A DNA stretch of 64,000 nucleotides from Anastrepha obliqua (Eukaryota > Arthropoda > Insecta > Diptera > Tephritidae): assembly GCF_027943255.1 (NCBI RefSeq), contig NC_072894.1, forward strand, positions 57,663,601 through 57,727,600, in the 5' to 3' direction. Positions 43,601 to 55,544 of the stretch are shown here, piece by piece. The notes beneath the pieces are model-generated. The model did no database searches. It was not told the DNA's origin and worked only from the letters and a program-made list of their open reading frames with translations. The number at the start of each line of letters is the position of its first letter. The first letter of the stretch is position 1. Position numbers and translations under genes: made by a program.

Positions 43601-44129
43601 GTTGGCTTCACATCGAGTGCCGAACCCATTGGTGGAAGATTATTCCACCTTTCAAAATTCTCGGTGAGTGAGAAATAAGTTTTATCTATGGCCCTCATCC
43701 CTGTAATGAACAGCTAGACGGCGCTTTATCGGTATTTCGTTATTTGGGACCCCATTGTATGCTCATGAAAGTGCTTAGCTATAGGAAATATACGAAACTT
43801 GAAAGGTACTGAATTTAAAATCGGAAACAAAGGCAATCTGAATAGTTATCCTATCGATTCAATTAGGTAGAGAAGCCTTAAAAAATCAAGGCTAAACTCC
43901 TGAGCTAAAAAAGTGTTTGCCCTTTTTGGGAGCTGGATCAAGGAGGGCATGTAATAAGTATCTGTGATATATCGTTCTCACTAGACGAAGACTAATCAGC
44001 GTAGGTAAGGCAATCCAACCAAAAGATGATACATATGTAACCAAGGGTCAAATACCTACATAAGGGTAGATATGGTGAATGAAAAAGTTCAATGGCCCAC
44101 GAAGGAAGTAATAATAAGAATTGGCACCT

Positions 44130-44345
44130 ACACCCACAAAGGGAGGAGCCTACAGTTTTACGCCGATTCCGAACGGCGGATGATTTTTAGGAGGCACTTT
44201 TTCATGGCAGAAATATACTCGGATATTTGTCATTGCTTGTAGAGAGGCCCACACTGCTAGAAAACACCTTTTCTATCATTTGGTGCATCGTGTCCGGGGT
44301 TTCGAATCTGTGCACTTCAGAAGGATATGTTGTCTGTATGCATAG
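44130..44345 (-). mobile_element. tRNA-derived SINE, minus strand
   Basis: Reverse-complemented, the copy has a decayed box B (tttcgaaac), the gcaatgacaaatatc body and the 'cgccgttcggaatcgg' segment. The head is eroded. Confidence 0.6.
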
Positions 44346-44406
44346 GTCCATATATATATGCACTACTTTTAGTTTGTATAATAATTTTATTGTTATGTAA
44401 ACCTTT

Positions 44407-44412
44407 ATAAAA

Positions 44413-44448
<36 letters not shown>

Positions 44449-44483
44449 TACTATATATATATACATATATTTATATATGTATA
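44407..44483. repeat. Poly-A and TA microsatellite
   Basis: A run of about 20 A followed by TATA units to 44480. It separates two SINE copies in opposite orientation. Confidence 0.9.
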
Positions 44484-44615
44484 GCGACCGCAGTAGCCGA
44501 ATAAGTTGGTGCGTGACTACCATTCAGAAGTACATAGCTGCGACACCTGAAGGTTGATCCCTTAGGACGCCTACCAGAAATCGGAGCAGAAGCTCGACCA
44601 AGCACCTAACCGTAA
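44484..44615 (+). mobile_element. tRNA-derived SINE with internal deletion
   Basis: Box A 'gtagccgaataag' and 'ttggtgcgtgactaccat' are followed quickly by 'gcagaagctcgaccaagcac', which belongs near the 3' end. The central body is missing. Confidence 0.65.
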
Positions 44616-44639
44616 CAATGGTAATAATAAAAACAACGC

Positions 44640-45170
44640 TTTACGGGATATTCTCGCGTTCATAATTAGCATTGCTCTCGGGATTGTGAAAATAATTGTA
44701 TTCTTCCCTCCATAGTTTATATATGGCTCGGAACTTAAAATCTTCTATAAACCGCCAATATTTCACGACTTTTTTTCTTATTGGCCAGCACCTCAAGTTC
44801 TTCAAACAAACCCCTGCATGGCTCTCGTAGCATCCAATCAAAGCCTGTACTCATCTGTGGCAGCATGGCATCCTCGTCGTAGTAGCTGTGCTTTCTTACT
44901 CGCTAAAATTAAACCTCTTTTTCTGCTGAGATACGCAGAAATCCAGAATTGTGATTCCGTTGGTCGCGTGAGTCATTTTGTTGAACTGTACAGTCTGAGA
45001 ATAATCGCAAATCTGCCAGCTGTCCGGTGTCGAGCTTATCTTACAGTATTACAAGCACATACAGTACAGAGGCACATACAGGTTTTAATTCCAACACTGG
45101 AAGTGAACATTCAATCCATACCAGCGTAATCGGAGAGAGACACGCAGCTTAGTTCGTATTTTTGTACAGG
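44640..45170. other. Unassigned stretch
   Basis: Open frames on both strands (44641-44841 minus, 44818-45129 plus) overlap and neither resembles a known family. Base composition is less AT-rich than the flanks, so it may be an old mobile-element body. Confidence 0.35.
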
Positions 45171-45179
45171 AACCTGGGA

Positions 45180-45420
45180 CTACAAACGAATATGACTCGG
45201 CTCCCACTGACTTCCTTTGAAATGCCTGGGAGCCGCACAATTTGGGGTCTGGAGGATATCCCAAAAATGGATCTTCCAGCGCTGCTTAGATTTGCTAAAA
45301 GCGGTGACATCCTATGTGATGTCTACTTTAAATCTTAATAGCGGTCAGTCTCCATCTGGCATGGCTAGGAACCAAAAAGTGGCTTAATGCCAGCTGGGTT
45401 AATCTAACCTAAGCAGGGTA
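45180..45420 (+). mobile_element. LINE 3' end with CCTAA-type tail
   Basis: 'PALLRFAKSGDIL' coded near 45280 followed by 'tctggcatggctagg' and a tail 'ttaatctaacctaa' fits the end of an I/R1-like LINE. Coding is broken. Confidence 0.5.
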
Positions 45421-45439
45421 CTAAAGACTACGCCCACGG

Positions 45440-46520
45440 CAGCGATAAATGGTATGTTGCACTTATTACCGATTGAGGCCCACAGCAAACAGCTGGCGGC
45501 GAAATCGGCACTTAGCTTTGTAACTCAGTAGAGCTGCATGTAACCACATCCTTTACCGAAATCTTCCCAACGAGAGAAGATTGGAACCATTGGATAATAG
45601 ACAGTAGAAGTGGAATCAGTATCTATACTGATGGTTCCAAGCTAAATGAACAAGTAGGCGGAGGCCTTCACTCTGAGGAAATGAATGCCAACATCTCATT
45701 CCGGCTACCGAATCACTGATAAATAAAAGTGTTCTCACCTCAAGAGATATAAAAATATGTTCAGATAGCCAATCAGCCCTGAAGTGTTTACAATCGCCTA
45801 ATATTACCTCGAAGACAGTAAAAGAATGTATCGACGTTTTGACAGAACTATCACAGTGCTTTGTAATAAAGCTGCTCTGGGTGCCGGGTCACAGAGACAT
45901 AGTAGCCAACTGCAAAACATATGAACTAGCGAGATTGGTTACCACATTTCCGATCCACCCAGACAAAGCGAATATACCTATACTTTTAACAACTTGTAAG
46001 ATACTTATAGACAAACACACTATCAGAGCTGCCAACAGGCTATGGACTCAGTACCTGACCTATAGAATGACGTGGCCAGAATGAAACAATGGCCGCACAA
46101 ACCGACTGTTGAAACTGAACAGAAATAACATGAAACTGAACAAAGAAATCTTCTTGGGGTCCTAACAGGGCATTGTCTGATTGGCAGGCATGCCAGTAGA
46201 TTGGGAGCACCGTATAGCGACTATTGCAGAGCTGTAACGACATTGAAGAAGAATACACTATAGAACACTTTCTATGCGCGAGCTGGCTCTGGATAGAAGA
46301 GGATTCAATATTTTAGGAAAAAGTTCCCTCAATAACTTGGCAGAAGTAGCCAATATAAAAATAACAAGCCTTGTTAGATATATTAAAGCCACATATTGGT
46401 TCAATGAGGACAATGTAGAGTGAGGAGAGGGGACATCCCTGGTGGTATCACAATGGACCTACAGCAGGTCTGGGTATGTCAACCGACAACCACTACACCT
46501 ACCTATCTACTTAACCTAAC
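45440..46520 (+). mobile_element. LINE RNase H to 3' end, CCTAA tail
   Basis: In shifting frames: 'SGISIYTDGSKLNEQVGGG' (first RNase H Asp), 'IKICSDSQSALKCL' (second), 'VIKLLWVPGHRDIVANCK' (last box), then 'FLGVLTGHCLIGRHASRLG', typical of R1/I-like ORF2 ends. The copy terminates in taacctaacctaacctaa at about 46504-46520. Several stops. The reverse transcriptase is missing. Confidence 0.7.
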
Positions 46521-46524
46521 CTAA

Positions 46525-47200
46525 CCTAAGGCAGTGCTCACAAGTGCGTTCTTTGTTGGTGTCGCTCTTTGCTTGCATCGGGACACACACACAAAGAGGT
46601 GAGATATTTAAGAATTTCCTTTTGATGCGAATCGTGAAATGATCAAACTTAGGTACTTAGCGGTGACGTCGCTCTCCCACCACAAATTCAATACAGGCTT
46701 GCACTCCTCCACATTGTAGCTGCATATCAAAGACGTTGCAAGTAAGGAAAAAGTTTTTTACTGTCATTCATTTGGCAGTGGCCAGAAACGATTCATTTGG
46801 GAACGGATAAAGCAGCTAGCATTTTCTGAATTTTGTAAAGTATCCTATGGGTAACACCAAACAGCTGTTTAATGGCGACTTAAAGTGAAAAGGTGAAAAC
46901 TGGTAGGTGGCATTGGGACCTATTCGGCTAAAGGATTACACGAATAAGTTCGGATGTTCGCTCTACTTATATTATATAAACGTATTTTCAAAATAAAAAA
47001 ACCTAGGATCTGGTTCTGCGTTTAGTTTAAAACCCTCCGTGTAAAAACAACTTCTAATCAAAAGTAGTTGAGACATGGCCATTTTTAAGAATTGATTAGT
47101 AGATTTGAGGCCTCATATACCTATACCATAAGAATTAGGGAGCCTACGCTCGGATGGTTGTACTCGTGAGAGCAACGTCTGCCTTCTGTTTTATTATTAT
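46525..47200. other. No gene recognised
   Basis: Unassigned AT-rich sequence. Confidence 0.4.
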
Positions 47201-47204
47201 GAAC

Positions 47205-48540
47205 TAGCAAACCCGGCCTCCTTCGCTGGGCACACTAAAATAGAATAGATATGGTTTAGAACAGAAAATATATGGTTTTCAAATTATTTATTTCTTTATT
47301 CTTTATTCAAGCGCTTTGGCATAAACAATATTTTTTGTTTTTCTATTTGTTTTTGAGTAAATATAAAATATAAATTGAAAATCAGGATAAAAGAAGATTG
47401 TTTTTAAATTTCAAATCAACGCATATGAATAAACAATCGTCTTTTTTCCTGATCATCCATGAATTTTTCGTTTCAATTTATATGTTCTATTAAGCATTGG
47501 AGCTTTTTTAACCATTATCCATTTATATTTTTCAAAAAAAAAAAACGAAAAAAATTGTTTTTTCCACGAACACATAATTTCATTCGGATTTCACATTAAA
47601 TTCTCAAATTTCGTAAGAAATTATTCACTGTTCCAAAATCCACTCCAAAAAAATTCACAAACAATTTTTACATGTTGCACTTACGTTTTTTCCTTATGGC
47701 ATCAAAATCAGAAAGAAATATTGACACAATGCAACTCACACTGTCAATTTGACAGTTCAGTTCCGCCCCAAGCGTTAAAAAAGTAAGCGACATTATGGCT
47801 GGCTCAAAAGAACGCTGTACCCGTTGCCACTGCTCCGAATTACAACCAAACTTTACAAAACCCATTTTCAATACTTACTTAACAATGTGCATAAGTTTGG
47901 TTTAATTCGGTGCAAAGACACGGCGGGTCCACGTTTTGGCATATATTTCGAGACCCTAGTCATCAATAGGTATGAAAATTACCCCGTATTAAAGCACTTA
48001 TCAACAGCTTTCATTTGATATCCATATTGTATAAACACATTCTAGGGTCCACGTTTTGGTCTCTATCTCGAGACCCTAGTCACGGAACGGATGGAAATAC
48101 TCTGAACTAAAGCATTCACCAACAGCTTCCATTTGATATCCATATTGTACATACACATCCGAAGGTTACCCGGGTCCACGTTTTGACCTATATCTCGAGC
48201 CCTATCCACCGTATCCAAACTATACGGAAACCATCTTCAATACCTTCTTAACAATGTGTGTAAGTTTGGTTTAATTCGGTGCAGACACGGCCGGTTAGTA
48301 AACACACACAAAAAGTTGACTTTATTTTATATATAAGATTTTTTCAGTTTGTGTCCGAAAAATCCAAATATCTTACGGAACCCTATTTTTTCCAAAATAA
48401 AATGTAATCCATGTTACTCTTGGATAATGTAGTTTTCGAATGGTGAAAGAATTTTTAAAATCGGTCCAGTAGTTTTTGAGCCTATTCGTTACAAACAAAC
48501 AAACAAACAAAGTTTTCCTCTTTATAATATTAGTATAGAC
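47205..48540. repeat. Interspersed repeat with three 120-bp units
   Basis: It starts near aactagcaaacccggcct and ends in a 3' segment 'ggtccagtagtttttgagcc', (caaa)n, then 'ttataatattagtatagac', an end seen in widespread insect repeats. Inside, 'gggtccacgttttgg' begins three units at 47925, 48045 and 48172. The set is flanked by direct repeats with 'aagtttggtttaattcggtg' (about 47891 and 48260). Noncoding; I cannot name the class. Confidence 0.65.
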
Positions 48541-48544
48541 AAAA

Positions 48545-49910
48545 GGAATTTAACCCATAATTTCCTGGCGGGATTTCCAGCTAATCTTTTCACAAACATT
48601 TTCACTCAAACAGATTTTGACTTGTCTTTTATACTTAATATTCTCTTTACCTTGGTGTTACCTCAGCGAAGGAGATTATTATTCATAATACTACGTTTTG
48701 TTTAATTGAACCGACTCTTTAACGGAAAACATCGCTTTTAATATTAAATGAAAACAAACAGTTTCGAGCTTTTTAAGTGTTTCAACTTAAGATAAATAAA
48801 ATAAAATGTATATTAACATTTGTAAAGAAGCCCAATTTAGTTACTGAAAACTCTTAATACTCATGCATGCTCATGCACATACACTCACATATGTACATGT
48901 ACCAGTATATTGGTGTTGCTTATCAGCGTCGGCGCTGATGGCAGCAACGTCAACACCTGTTCTTATCAAACGTGAGCGACACCTAAAAGCAATACTACTA
49001 ATACTTTTACGGCAATAATAAACCAATACATATATAACTTAAGTGGCTGTGTAAAACTTGTAGAATACTTTCATGCTCTCAATAACAAACCAACTATTAA
49101 GCCATTTTGTATAAAGTATCTATTGTTTTGCTTGAGGACTTCAATCGTTTTGAGTATTTAATCGTTTCTGAATTAGTAATATTAAAAATCGATTGCCATA
49201 AATTCTCATATAATAATGAAAAGTGCTCGAAGAATTTTATTTATGGCGAGTTGTTGCGCTCGTCATAAATGTCATACACTTAACTCCTTATGCGAGTAAA
49301 TTCCTTGGGGTCTTAAAGTGTGCAAATTTCTTTGGGTAAATACGAGTACACACATACATACAGGCATGCATTGGAATAGAGCCGTTTAAATGTTTGTTGA
49401 ATTGATGTGCATTTAAATTAAAGTAAAGCAAATAGTGCAGTTAACACAGATGGTTCGACATTGATAACATCTCCTATTTACTTTCTTGGAATCACTTGAA
49501 GCACTTTGCAACCAAAACTCAAATTAAATCTTAATGCTATGTTATTATTGGGAAGAACCAAGTGTTTTATAATATAGCACCTTTTAGGGTTGCCATCATC
49601 TGTCGAGTGGTGGTCGCTAGTTGAAAATTCCTTCAAGACCAGGGGAATAATTTCACGTGATTGGCTTCTCGTGAACATCTTTTGGTAGTGTCTACTTTTC
49701 AAATTTAATGCGAATATACATATACCTATATCTTTTTTACTAAAATTTATGAACTTTTTACATATAATTTAAGTGATACAGAAAATATGATGAAGAAAAT
49801 GTGATTACTTTGCTAGTGATGCAATTAAAATGATACGTTGAATAGATGGGATACATACATATATGAAAGATGAGAAGGTACAGCACGGAGAAATATCGGT
49901 TCCGGGGTTA
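48545..49910. other. No gene recognised
   Basis: AT-rich noncoding DNA with CA/GTA microsatellite words near 48860-48910 and 49350. No assignable frame. Confidence 0.45.
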
Positions 49911-49916
49911 TTTATA

Positions 49917-51070
49917 CAGGGTGACAAAAAATAAGGGTATACAATGTTTGAGTAACATTATATTCAGCCAGTTTCGAAGTGGCCACCTTTAACACGAATA
50001 CACAAGCTAAAACGTTTCAAAAAATGTTGGGCTATAGGCCGTAGTTCGTCTACCGTTATGCGATCCCACTCTCGACTCAACGCTTGCTTCAGGGACTCCA
50101 AAGTTTAGTGGTGTTTTGCACTGGCTCTTGCTTCCAAAATCGACCATACGCTGTAATCTAGCGGATTTAAATCCGGTGAGTAGGGTGGCCATTCTTGGAA
50201 AGTAATGAAAGAGGGGAAATTGGCTTTGCACCACTCTTGGGTTGTTTTTGCTCTGTGGGCTGGTGCCGAGTCCTGTTGAAACGTCCACTCATCGTCACCA
50301 AAGTGCTGCTGGGACCAGGGAAGAACAACTGCTTCTAATATATCTTGACGGTAAACTTCTTTATTGATTTTGACTCCTTGGTCTATGAAAATCAGAGGAG
50401 TCTTGCCACTGGCTCAAATTCCAGCCCATACCATGACAGTGCGCGGATTTTGACGCTGTTCAACAATGGACGAAGGTCCAGGGGCTTCTGTAGACCATTT
50501 TCTTGTTCAACGGTAAACAGCTTCTCATCCGTAAAGACGATTTTTTCCTAGCCCGTACCTGCGGCCCGACGTTGGAGCGAGCGACATCTTTCGAGTCTTA
50601 CTTTCTTGTTTTCATCCGTGAGCAGCTGGCATTTTTGTAGTGTATAAGGCTTAAGTCTAAGTTCTTTTTTTGCTACAAGGCGAACTGATTCACGATTGAT
50701 CCCTATCTCATGAGCAATTTTCCTCATCGAGACCATAGAATTTCGTTGAACTCTTTTTTTAATGATTTTTCGATTGTTGAAAGTGCTAACAGTTCGTTTT
50801 CTTCCTCTTCCAGGACGGTCACCTTCATTACCAACCTCCTTAATTTGTTTGATTGCACGAGAAACCAATGAACGTGCAATTCCAAGCTTCCGTGCTATCT
50901 CGCACTGCGACTACTTGGCATCGTTGCACAAAGTATTTAAAAAGAGCTGGAACGAAAACTTTTTTGTACTTCAGAACACACACCAAAATCACAAAATAAG
51001 AACACTCGCTAAAAAAATTTACATTCATCTAATTGCACAGAGAAGTATACAGTTATTTTTTGTCGGGATG
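49917..51070 (-). mobile_element. DD37D (maT-like) relic with both ends
   Basis: Inverted repeats of about 27 bp with mismatches (left cagggtgacaaaaaataa; right reversed catcccgacaaaaaataa) bound 1.15 kb. Minus strand, in order: helix-turn-helix (50548-50868, 'SMVSMRKIAHEIGINRESV', 'LKPYTLQK'), 'FTDEKLFTVEQE' (first Asp), 'FQQDSAPAHRAKTTQEW' (second) and 'WPPYSPDLNPLDYSVW' (third). I count 37 residues between the last two. Frameshifts and stops make it inactive although all catalytic residues are visible. Confidence 0.82.
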
Positions 51071-51074
51071 TGAA

Positions 51075-51800
51075 CCAGCTGAAGTAACCAGAGTCTGAGC
51101 TCTATGTACGTTTTCAATTTATTTACATTGGCATTAATTTCCCACCTTTGGAACTCTATCCTATTTTATTTATTATTGGAACCTTTTGGAGCCTAATTCG
51201 AATACAGTTTAAAAAAAGCTTGGTGTTTATAGTAGTAATTTATTTCATGGGAGACTGACTTTAAAGGTTTTATTTTAAGTCACATAAAGAAAAAAATCTG
51301 AATCGAGACCGTTCAAAGTAATCTGTATGTAAATATTGTTATCTGCTCTAAGTTACTTGTGATAATTTAACATATTTAATTCATGTATTGTAATTTATTG
51401 TATTTAATTACCATCAAAGAAAATTTACATCTACTAAGTCCATCATTCCATCCCCACTACTCTTTTTACTCTTAAGCCACTATGTAGTCACACTATGTGC
51501 AGAACTAAAATCTAGTTGTAAAACAGCCAGGGTTCTGCTAACACGTTCTTCCGACTACGAGCATTACCAAGCAGTTAAACACGTTCAGTCAACTTAAAAT
51601 GATTCCAAATTTCCACTTTTACACCGTATTCTTCGATGACGTAGCAATTGTGTTCCTATGCAGTATTTTGGAACTCATTTCGGAATTTCTTTCATCTTAA
51701 ATGGTTCACAAATGGTTCAATTGCGACAAGTTTTGAGCTAATTGAAAAATAAAGAATTATGAGCACAACCAAATTTTGCTTTTTCGAACCGGATAAAAAG
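51075..51800. other. No gene recognised
   Basis: AT-rich noncoding DNA. Confidence 0.45.
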
Positions 51801-51805
51801 AATAT

Positions 51806-51956
51806 AATTCTGAACTAGTTCAAAAAAATATAGTTGTAAACTAGTTAAAAAAGGCCAGTTATGAACTAGTTCAAAAAATCTTAGATATGAACTAGTTAAA
51901 AAAAGATTAGTTATGAAGTAGTTCAAAAAAAGGTTAATTATGAACCAGTTTCAAAA
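51806..51956. repeat. Minisatellite, about 26-bp unit, six copies
   Basis: Units of the type 'gttatgaactagttcaaaaa' recur with aactagtt-like cores at about 51813, 51839, 51864, 51890, 51916 and 51943. The core aactagtt is itself palindromic. Copies differ by a few bases, so the array is not very recent. Confidence 0.85.
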
Positions 51957-52659
51957 GGACGCAATTTTAGTGTTTTTCGGATAAAAGGCAGTTAAAGAAA
52001 TAAAATAATTTTGTTTTCGTTAAAGAAATAACCAATTAACAATTTAATTTTTAGTTCTGCCTTGAAAGCAGCAATAAATAAATTACCAAACGAAATTACA
52101 AAAAATGGGTAGAAATAAAACAGTGTGCCAGAGAAAAAACATACACTTGAATTTCTTATAATGGACAAACTAAAATATAAATATAAAGTAAATAACATAA
52201 ACTCAAATGAAGGAAACAGAAAAAAATATTGTAGTTATTTTCATATTAGAGTTAAGAAAATTAATGAAACAATTAATTCAAATACAAGGCGCAGTGAAAA
52301 TCATACATCACATCTATCGGGTGTTTTTTTATCTACATGAGAACTATCGATATCGATAACTATGGTTTGACAGCTGAGAATGGGAAATTGTGTTGACATT
52401 TTTGTTCAGTAAGGTTTAGCAAGTTATCATGAATCGTTTAACGTTTAATAAAATTACTACAAAGAACCGCCTCGATCCAGGTGCGGAAGCAATTGCATGC
52501 CCGAATCAAATACTCTTTATTCTTATAGACCATAACGGTAATCATTGCAGCTTTCTGAGAAGAAATGGTGTTATAGGGATATTTATTGGTTTCATGCTCA
52601 ACTACTCTGGCGGGTTAGAGGGCCATAAGTAGAAGGTTATGTGGTCATGAAAATTTTCA

Positions 52660-52990
52660 GCCATTCAATCTTGTGTCGCTATCGCTGTGTGTGAAGGAGC
52701 AGAGTCTGTCTCTATAACCTTGATGTATGCAGCAGAACTCACTCGAAATCCTTGAGCACTTGTAGAATAAATTCTGCAGATCGTGTCAAAACCTTGCTCG
52801 TATTTTTTTCGTTTTGTAACAGATTTCACATCCATGCCTAATGCGCGAAATTCATGGCGACCCTTATGAACGGGCGCACTAAAAAAGAGGTTTCTAAATC
52901 GATGTTAATTGCACATACAGCGACGATAACTGCACGTCCTTTCATTTCATGAGTTATAGTCCTCCATGTCCCATTTGAAAAGGAGCAAAA
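52660..52990 (-). other. Unassigned coding-like stretch
   Basis: On the minus strand one frame is open with 'THEMKGRAVIVAVCAIN' near 52950. A second frame then runs about 75 codons from near 52900 with 'KGRHEFRALGMDVKSV', 'YEQGFDTICRIYS' and 'FRVSSAAYIKVIETD' to a stop near 52670. Amino-acid usage looks protein-like in both, so one frameshifted gene piece is possible. I cannot name the family. Confidence 0.35.
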
Positions 52991-53262
52991 CGGGAAATAA
53001 AGATTTCATACATATGCATGTTAGCAACCACTGTATGCACCCTGTATGTATTGTGTGTATGGTACGCGTTGTTATATTATTTTCTTGAATAAAAATGGTC
53101 TGTAGGTGAAGTTAATTTGTTAAATATTTCGAGTTAGATGCGTTTTTCGATATTTCCAGTCATAAAATACAAATTTATTCTAAGCGTTTTCATGCATCCT
53201 CGAACCAAGACTCAACCACAAAGTATTTTTCGTTGGTCTAAAATATTTTCAATTCAGTTCAA

Positions 53263-54275
53263 ATGGAGGCACTGATAGAACAAATTGGCGAGGAAATAAA
53301 CAAAATGAAGCTTATAAAGTCCCCTGAATTTGATTTAATTATAGCTAAAGTCTTTCGTAATCTGCCAAAAAAGTGCATTGTCTATTGACCAGTTTATTTA
53401 AGAAGTGCCTCAGCTTGATGTTTGTACCTAAATATTGGTAATTCGACGAAGTTATCATGATACCTAAGCCTGGTAAATAACCCAACGAAATGTAATTTTA
53501 TAGACCAATATCTCTGTGACCAGTATTGTCGAAGCTTTTTGAAAAAATACTTTTAAAACCTCTGCAGTCAGGCATTGAAAATAAATGTCTAACCCCCATT
53601 CACCAATTTGGTTTCAGAAAAAATCATTCAACGCTTATCAAATACATAATGTCGGAAACACCATAGAAAGCGCTATGGAATAGAAAAAAGTGTATTCAGC
53701 AGTTTTTCTTAATGTCGATTAAGTATAACATGAGCGGCTCCTCCAAAAGCTAAAGTCCAGCTGCGAACACAATACCGCGAGATGCTCTCGTCATATCTTA
53801 ATGATGATCCATAGCACACTCAAGCGTTCCACAGAGAAATATTTTGGGTGCTCTGCTTTATCCCCTGTATACCACTATCTATAATTGGTAAATCAACCAG
53901 TAACTGCACATTTAGTGTTTTACCAAAAAAAAAAACGCTACTTACAAGTTTATCGATTGATGCCAAACTGAGCTGGAAAGCTCTAGAAAAAGCGGGAAGA
54001 ACTTGACTTAAAATTAAATAAGCTATATTACCTCATTGGTAGGCGGTTAAGCTTATCAATCAGCAACAAATTAATTATTTAGAAACAGATAGTAAGACCG
54101 GCTTGGACCATCCACTGTCTGCAAAACAAAATCCTGCGAAGTATAGTAAACGAGCTACACCATAAGTATCTATATAAGGAACAGCGATCTGTTGATGATC
54201 TTGACATAGCAAGTGGGATTGAAGTAGCGAAGGAATTTATCATAGCTCACAAAAAGCGTAAGTAAAAAATATTTA
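53263..54275 (+). mobile_element. Jockey-like LINE reverse transcriptase relic
   Basis: In three broken frames: 'EEINKMKLIKSPEFDLI' (where intact elements have KSPGPD), 'VIMIPKPGK', 'YRPISL', 'VLSKLFEKILL' and 'HQFGFRKNHST', the start of the reverse transcriptase. Near 54110-54240 comes 'NKILRSIVNELHHKYLY' and 'DDLDIASGIEVAKEFI', its end. The middle with the catalytic YADD box is lost or scrambled. It is a dead, old copy. Confidence 0.7.
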
Positions 54276-54367
54276 AACAAAATTTAGTTCTTCGCTAATC
54301 TGATTTGAAAATTTAAAATTTGTCATAAGCCGTAAAACGCACATTTTTTGAGAACTCAAAATTTATA

Positions 54368-55540
54368 TTGGGTTGGGGAATAAGTTAATAGCGTTTTTAT
54401 ATTTTCCTTTATTTTACAAAGATTTATTGGCTATTTGGCAATGAGTAAGTATTCATTCGATAAAACTCTTTCTGCTCTACAGAACTATGTTTAATGTATT
54501 TTTGAGTTATTTAATTTTGTATTAGTTTTGAGGCTTAGACATTTTTTCTGCTTTTCTTTCCTTTCCATCGAGGCCAAAAAGCTGCCGAAGCAGCCCGGGA
54601 CATTTGCGTCGTATATGGAGAAGGTGTCATAGGTTGTGGACTCACGGAAATGGTTTTCAGAGTTCAAAAATTGCGACTTTGACGTAGATGACCCGTCCCG
54701 TAGCGGATGACCTTTTGAATTCGATGAGGAACGTCTCAAATCACTTTTGAAGGACCAGTCTTGGCGGAAAAAATGAACGGCGATTATAAAACGAATCTAA
54801 ATCACCTTCATTCAATGGGATTTACCGAAAAATTGGGAGCCTGAGTGCCTTACGAGCTCAAAAAACAAAAAAACCAAAAACAAAGTCGCCTTCAAATTGC
54901 TTCTCAGCATTTCGCCCCTCATCGAGAAACACGCGGTCATAAACAGTGCTGTTTGTTCCGAATCGTTACGGGAGGTGAGAAATGGTGCCTACACACCAAT
55001 GTGAAGTAGAGAAAGGAGTGGGTGGCTCCAGCAGATACGCCAAAGCCGAGAGTCAAGCCAGATCATCATCCAAAGAAGATTATGATATGACTGGGAAATG
55101 CTCAAAAAGAGTGCCACGGTCAACAAGGAGCTCTACATTGCCCAGCTACACTGCGTGAATGAGACTATTCGACTGAAAAGACTTGATCGACATGTCAAAT
55201 CGTACTCCTTCACGACAACGCCAGGCCTCATGTTGCATAAGCCGTCAAAGCCGCACTTCAAGAGCTCGAATGGGAGATCCTTCAACATCCGGCGTATTCT
55301 CCGGGCCTTGCACCAACCGATTACTATCTATTCCGCTCCCTGTCAAATCATATGAAGAGGTCCTTAAAAACTGTCTTCATAACTTCTTTGACACCAGACC
55401 AGGAGAATTTTGGCGGGGAAAGTCATCAACAAATTGACAAAACGGCAAATATTTAATTGATTAACTTTTTCATATAATTATTATTTTTTGTTTAATAAAA
55501 GTCTTTGGTAAAAACGCTACGAACTTATTCCCCAAGTTAA
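54368..55540 (+). mobile_element. Mariner DD34D relic (cecropia-like) with both ends
   Basis: TA duplications at 54366-54367 and 55541-55542. The terminal repeats share tggggaataagtt and tagcgtttttа-type blocks (left ttgggttggggaataag; right reversed ttaacttggggaataag). In shifting plus-strand frames: 'WFSEFKNCDFDVDDPSRSG', 'LLHDNARPHVA' (second Asp) and 'ILQHPAYSPGLAPTDYYLF' (third), 34 residues between the last two. Many stops. Length 1173 bp, slightly short for the family. Confidence 0.8.
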
Positions 55541-55544
55541 TAAA

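Noticed and set aside
46500..46520. Telomeric DNA
   Set aside because: Only three or four CCTAA units, directly after LINE 3' sequence; dipterans lack TTAGG telomeres.
47925..48290. CRISPR-like array
   Set aside because: Three imperfect 120-127 bp units without conserved short repeats and unique spacers; the sequence is eukaryotic.
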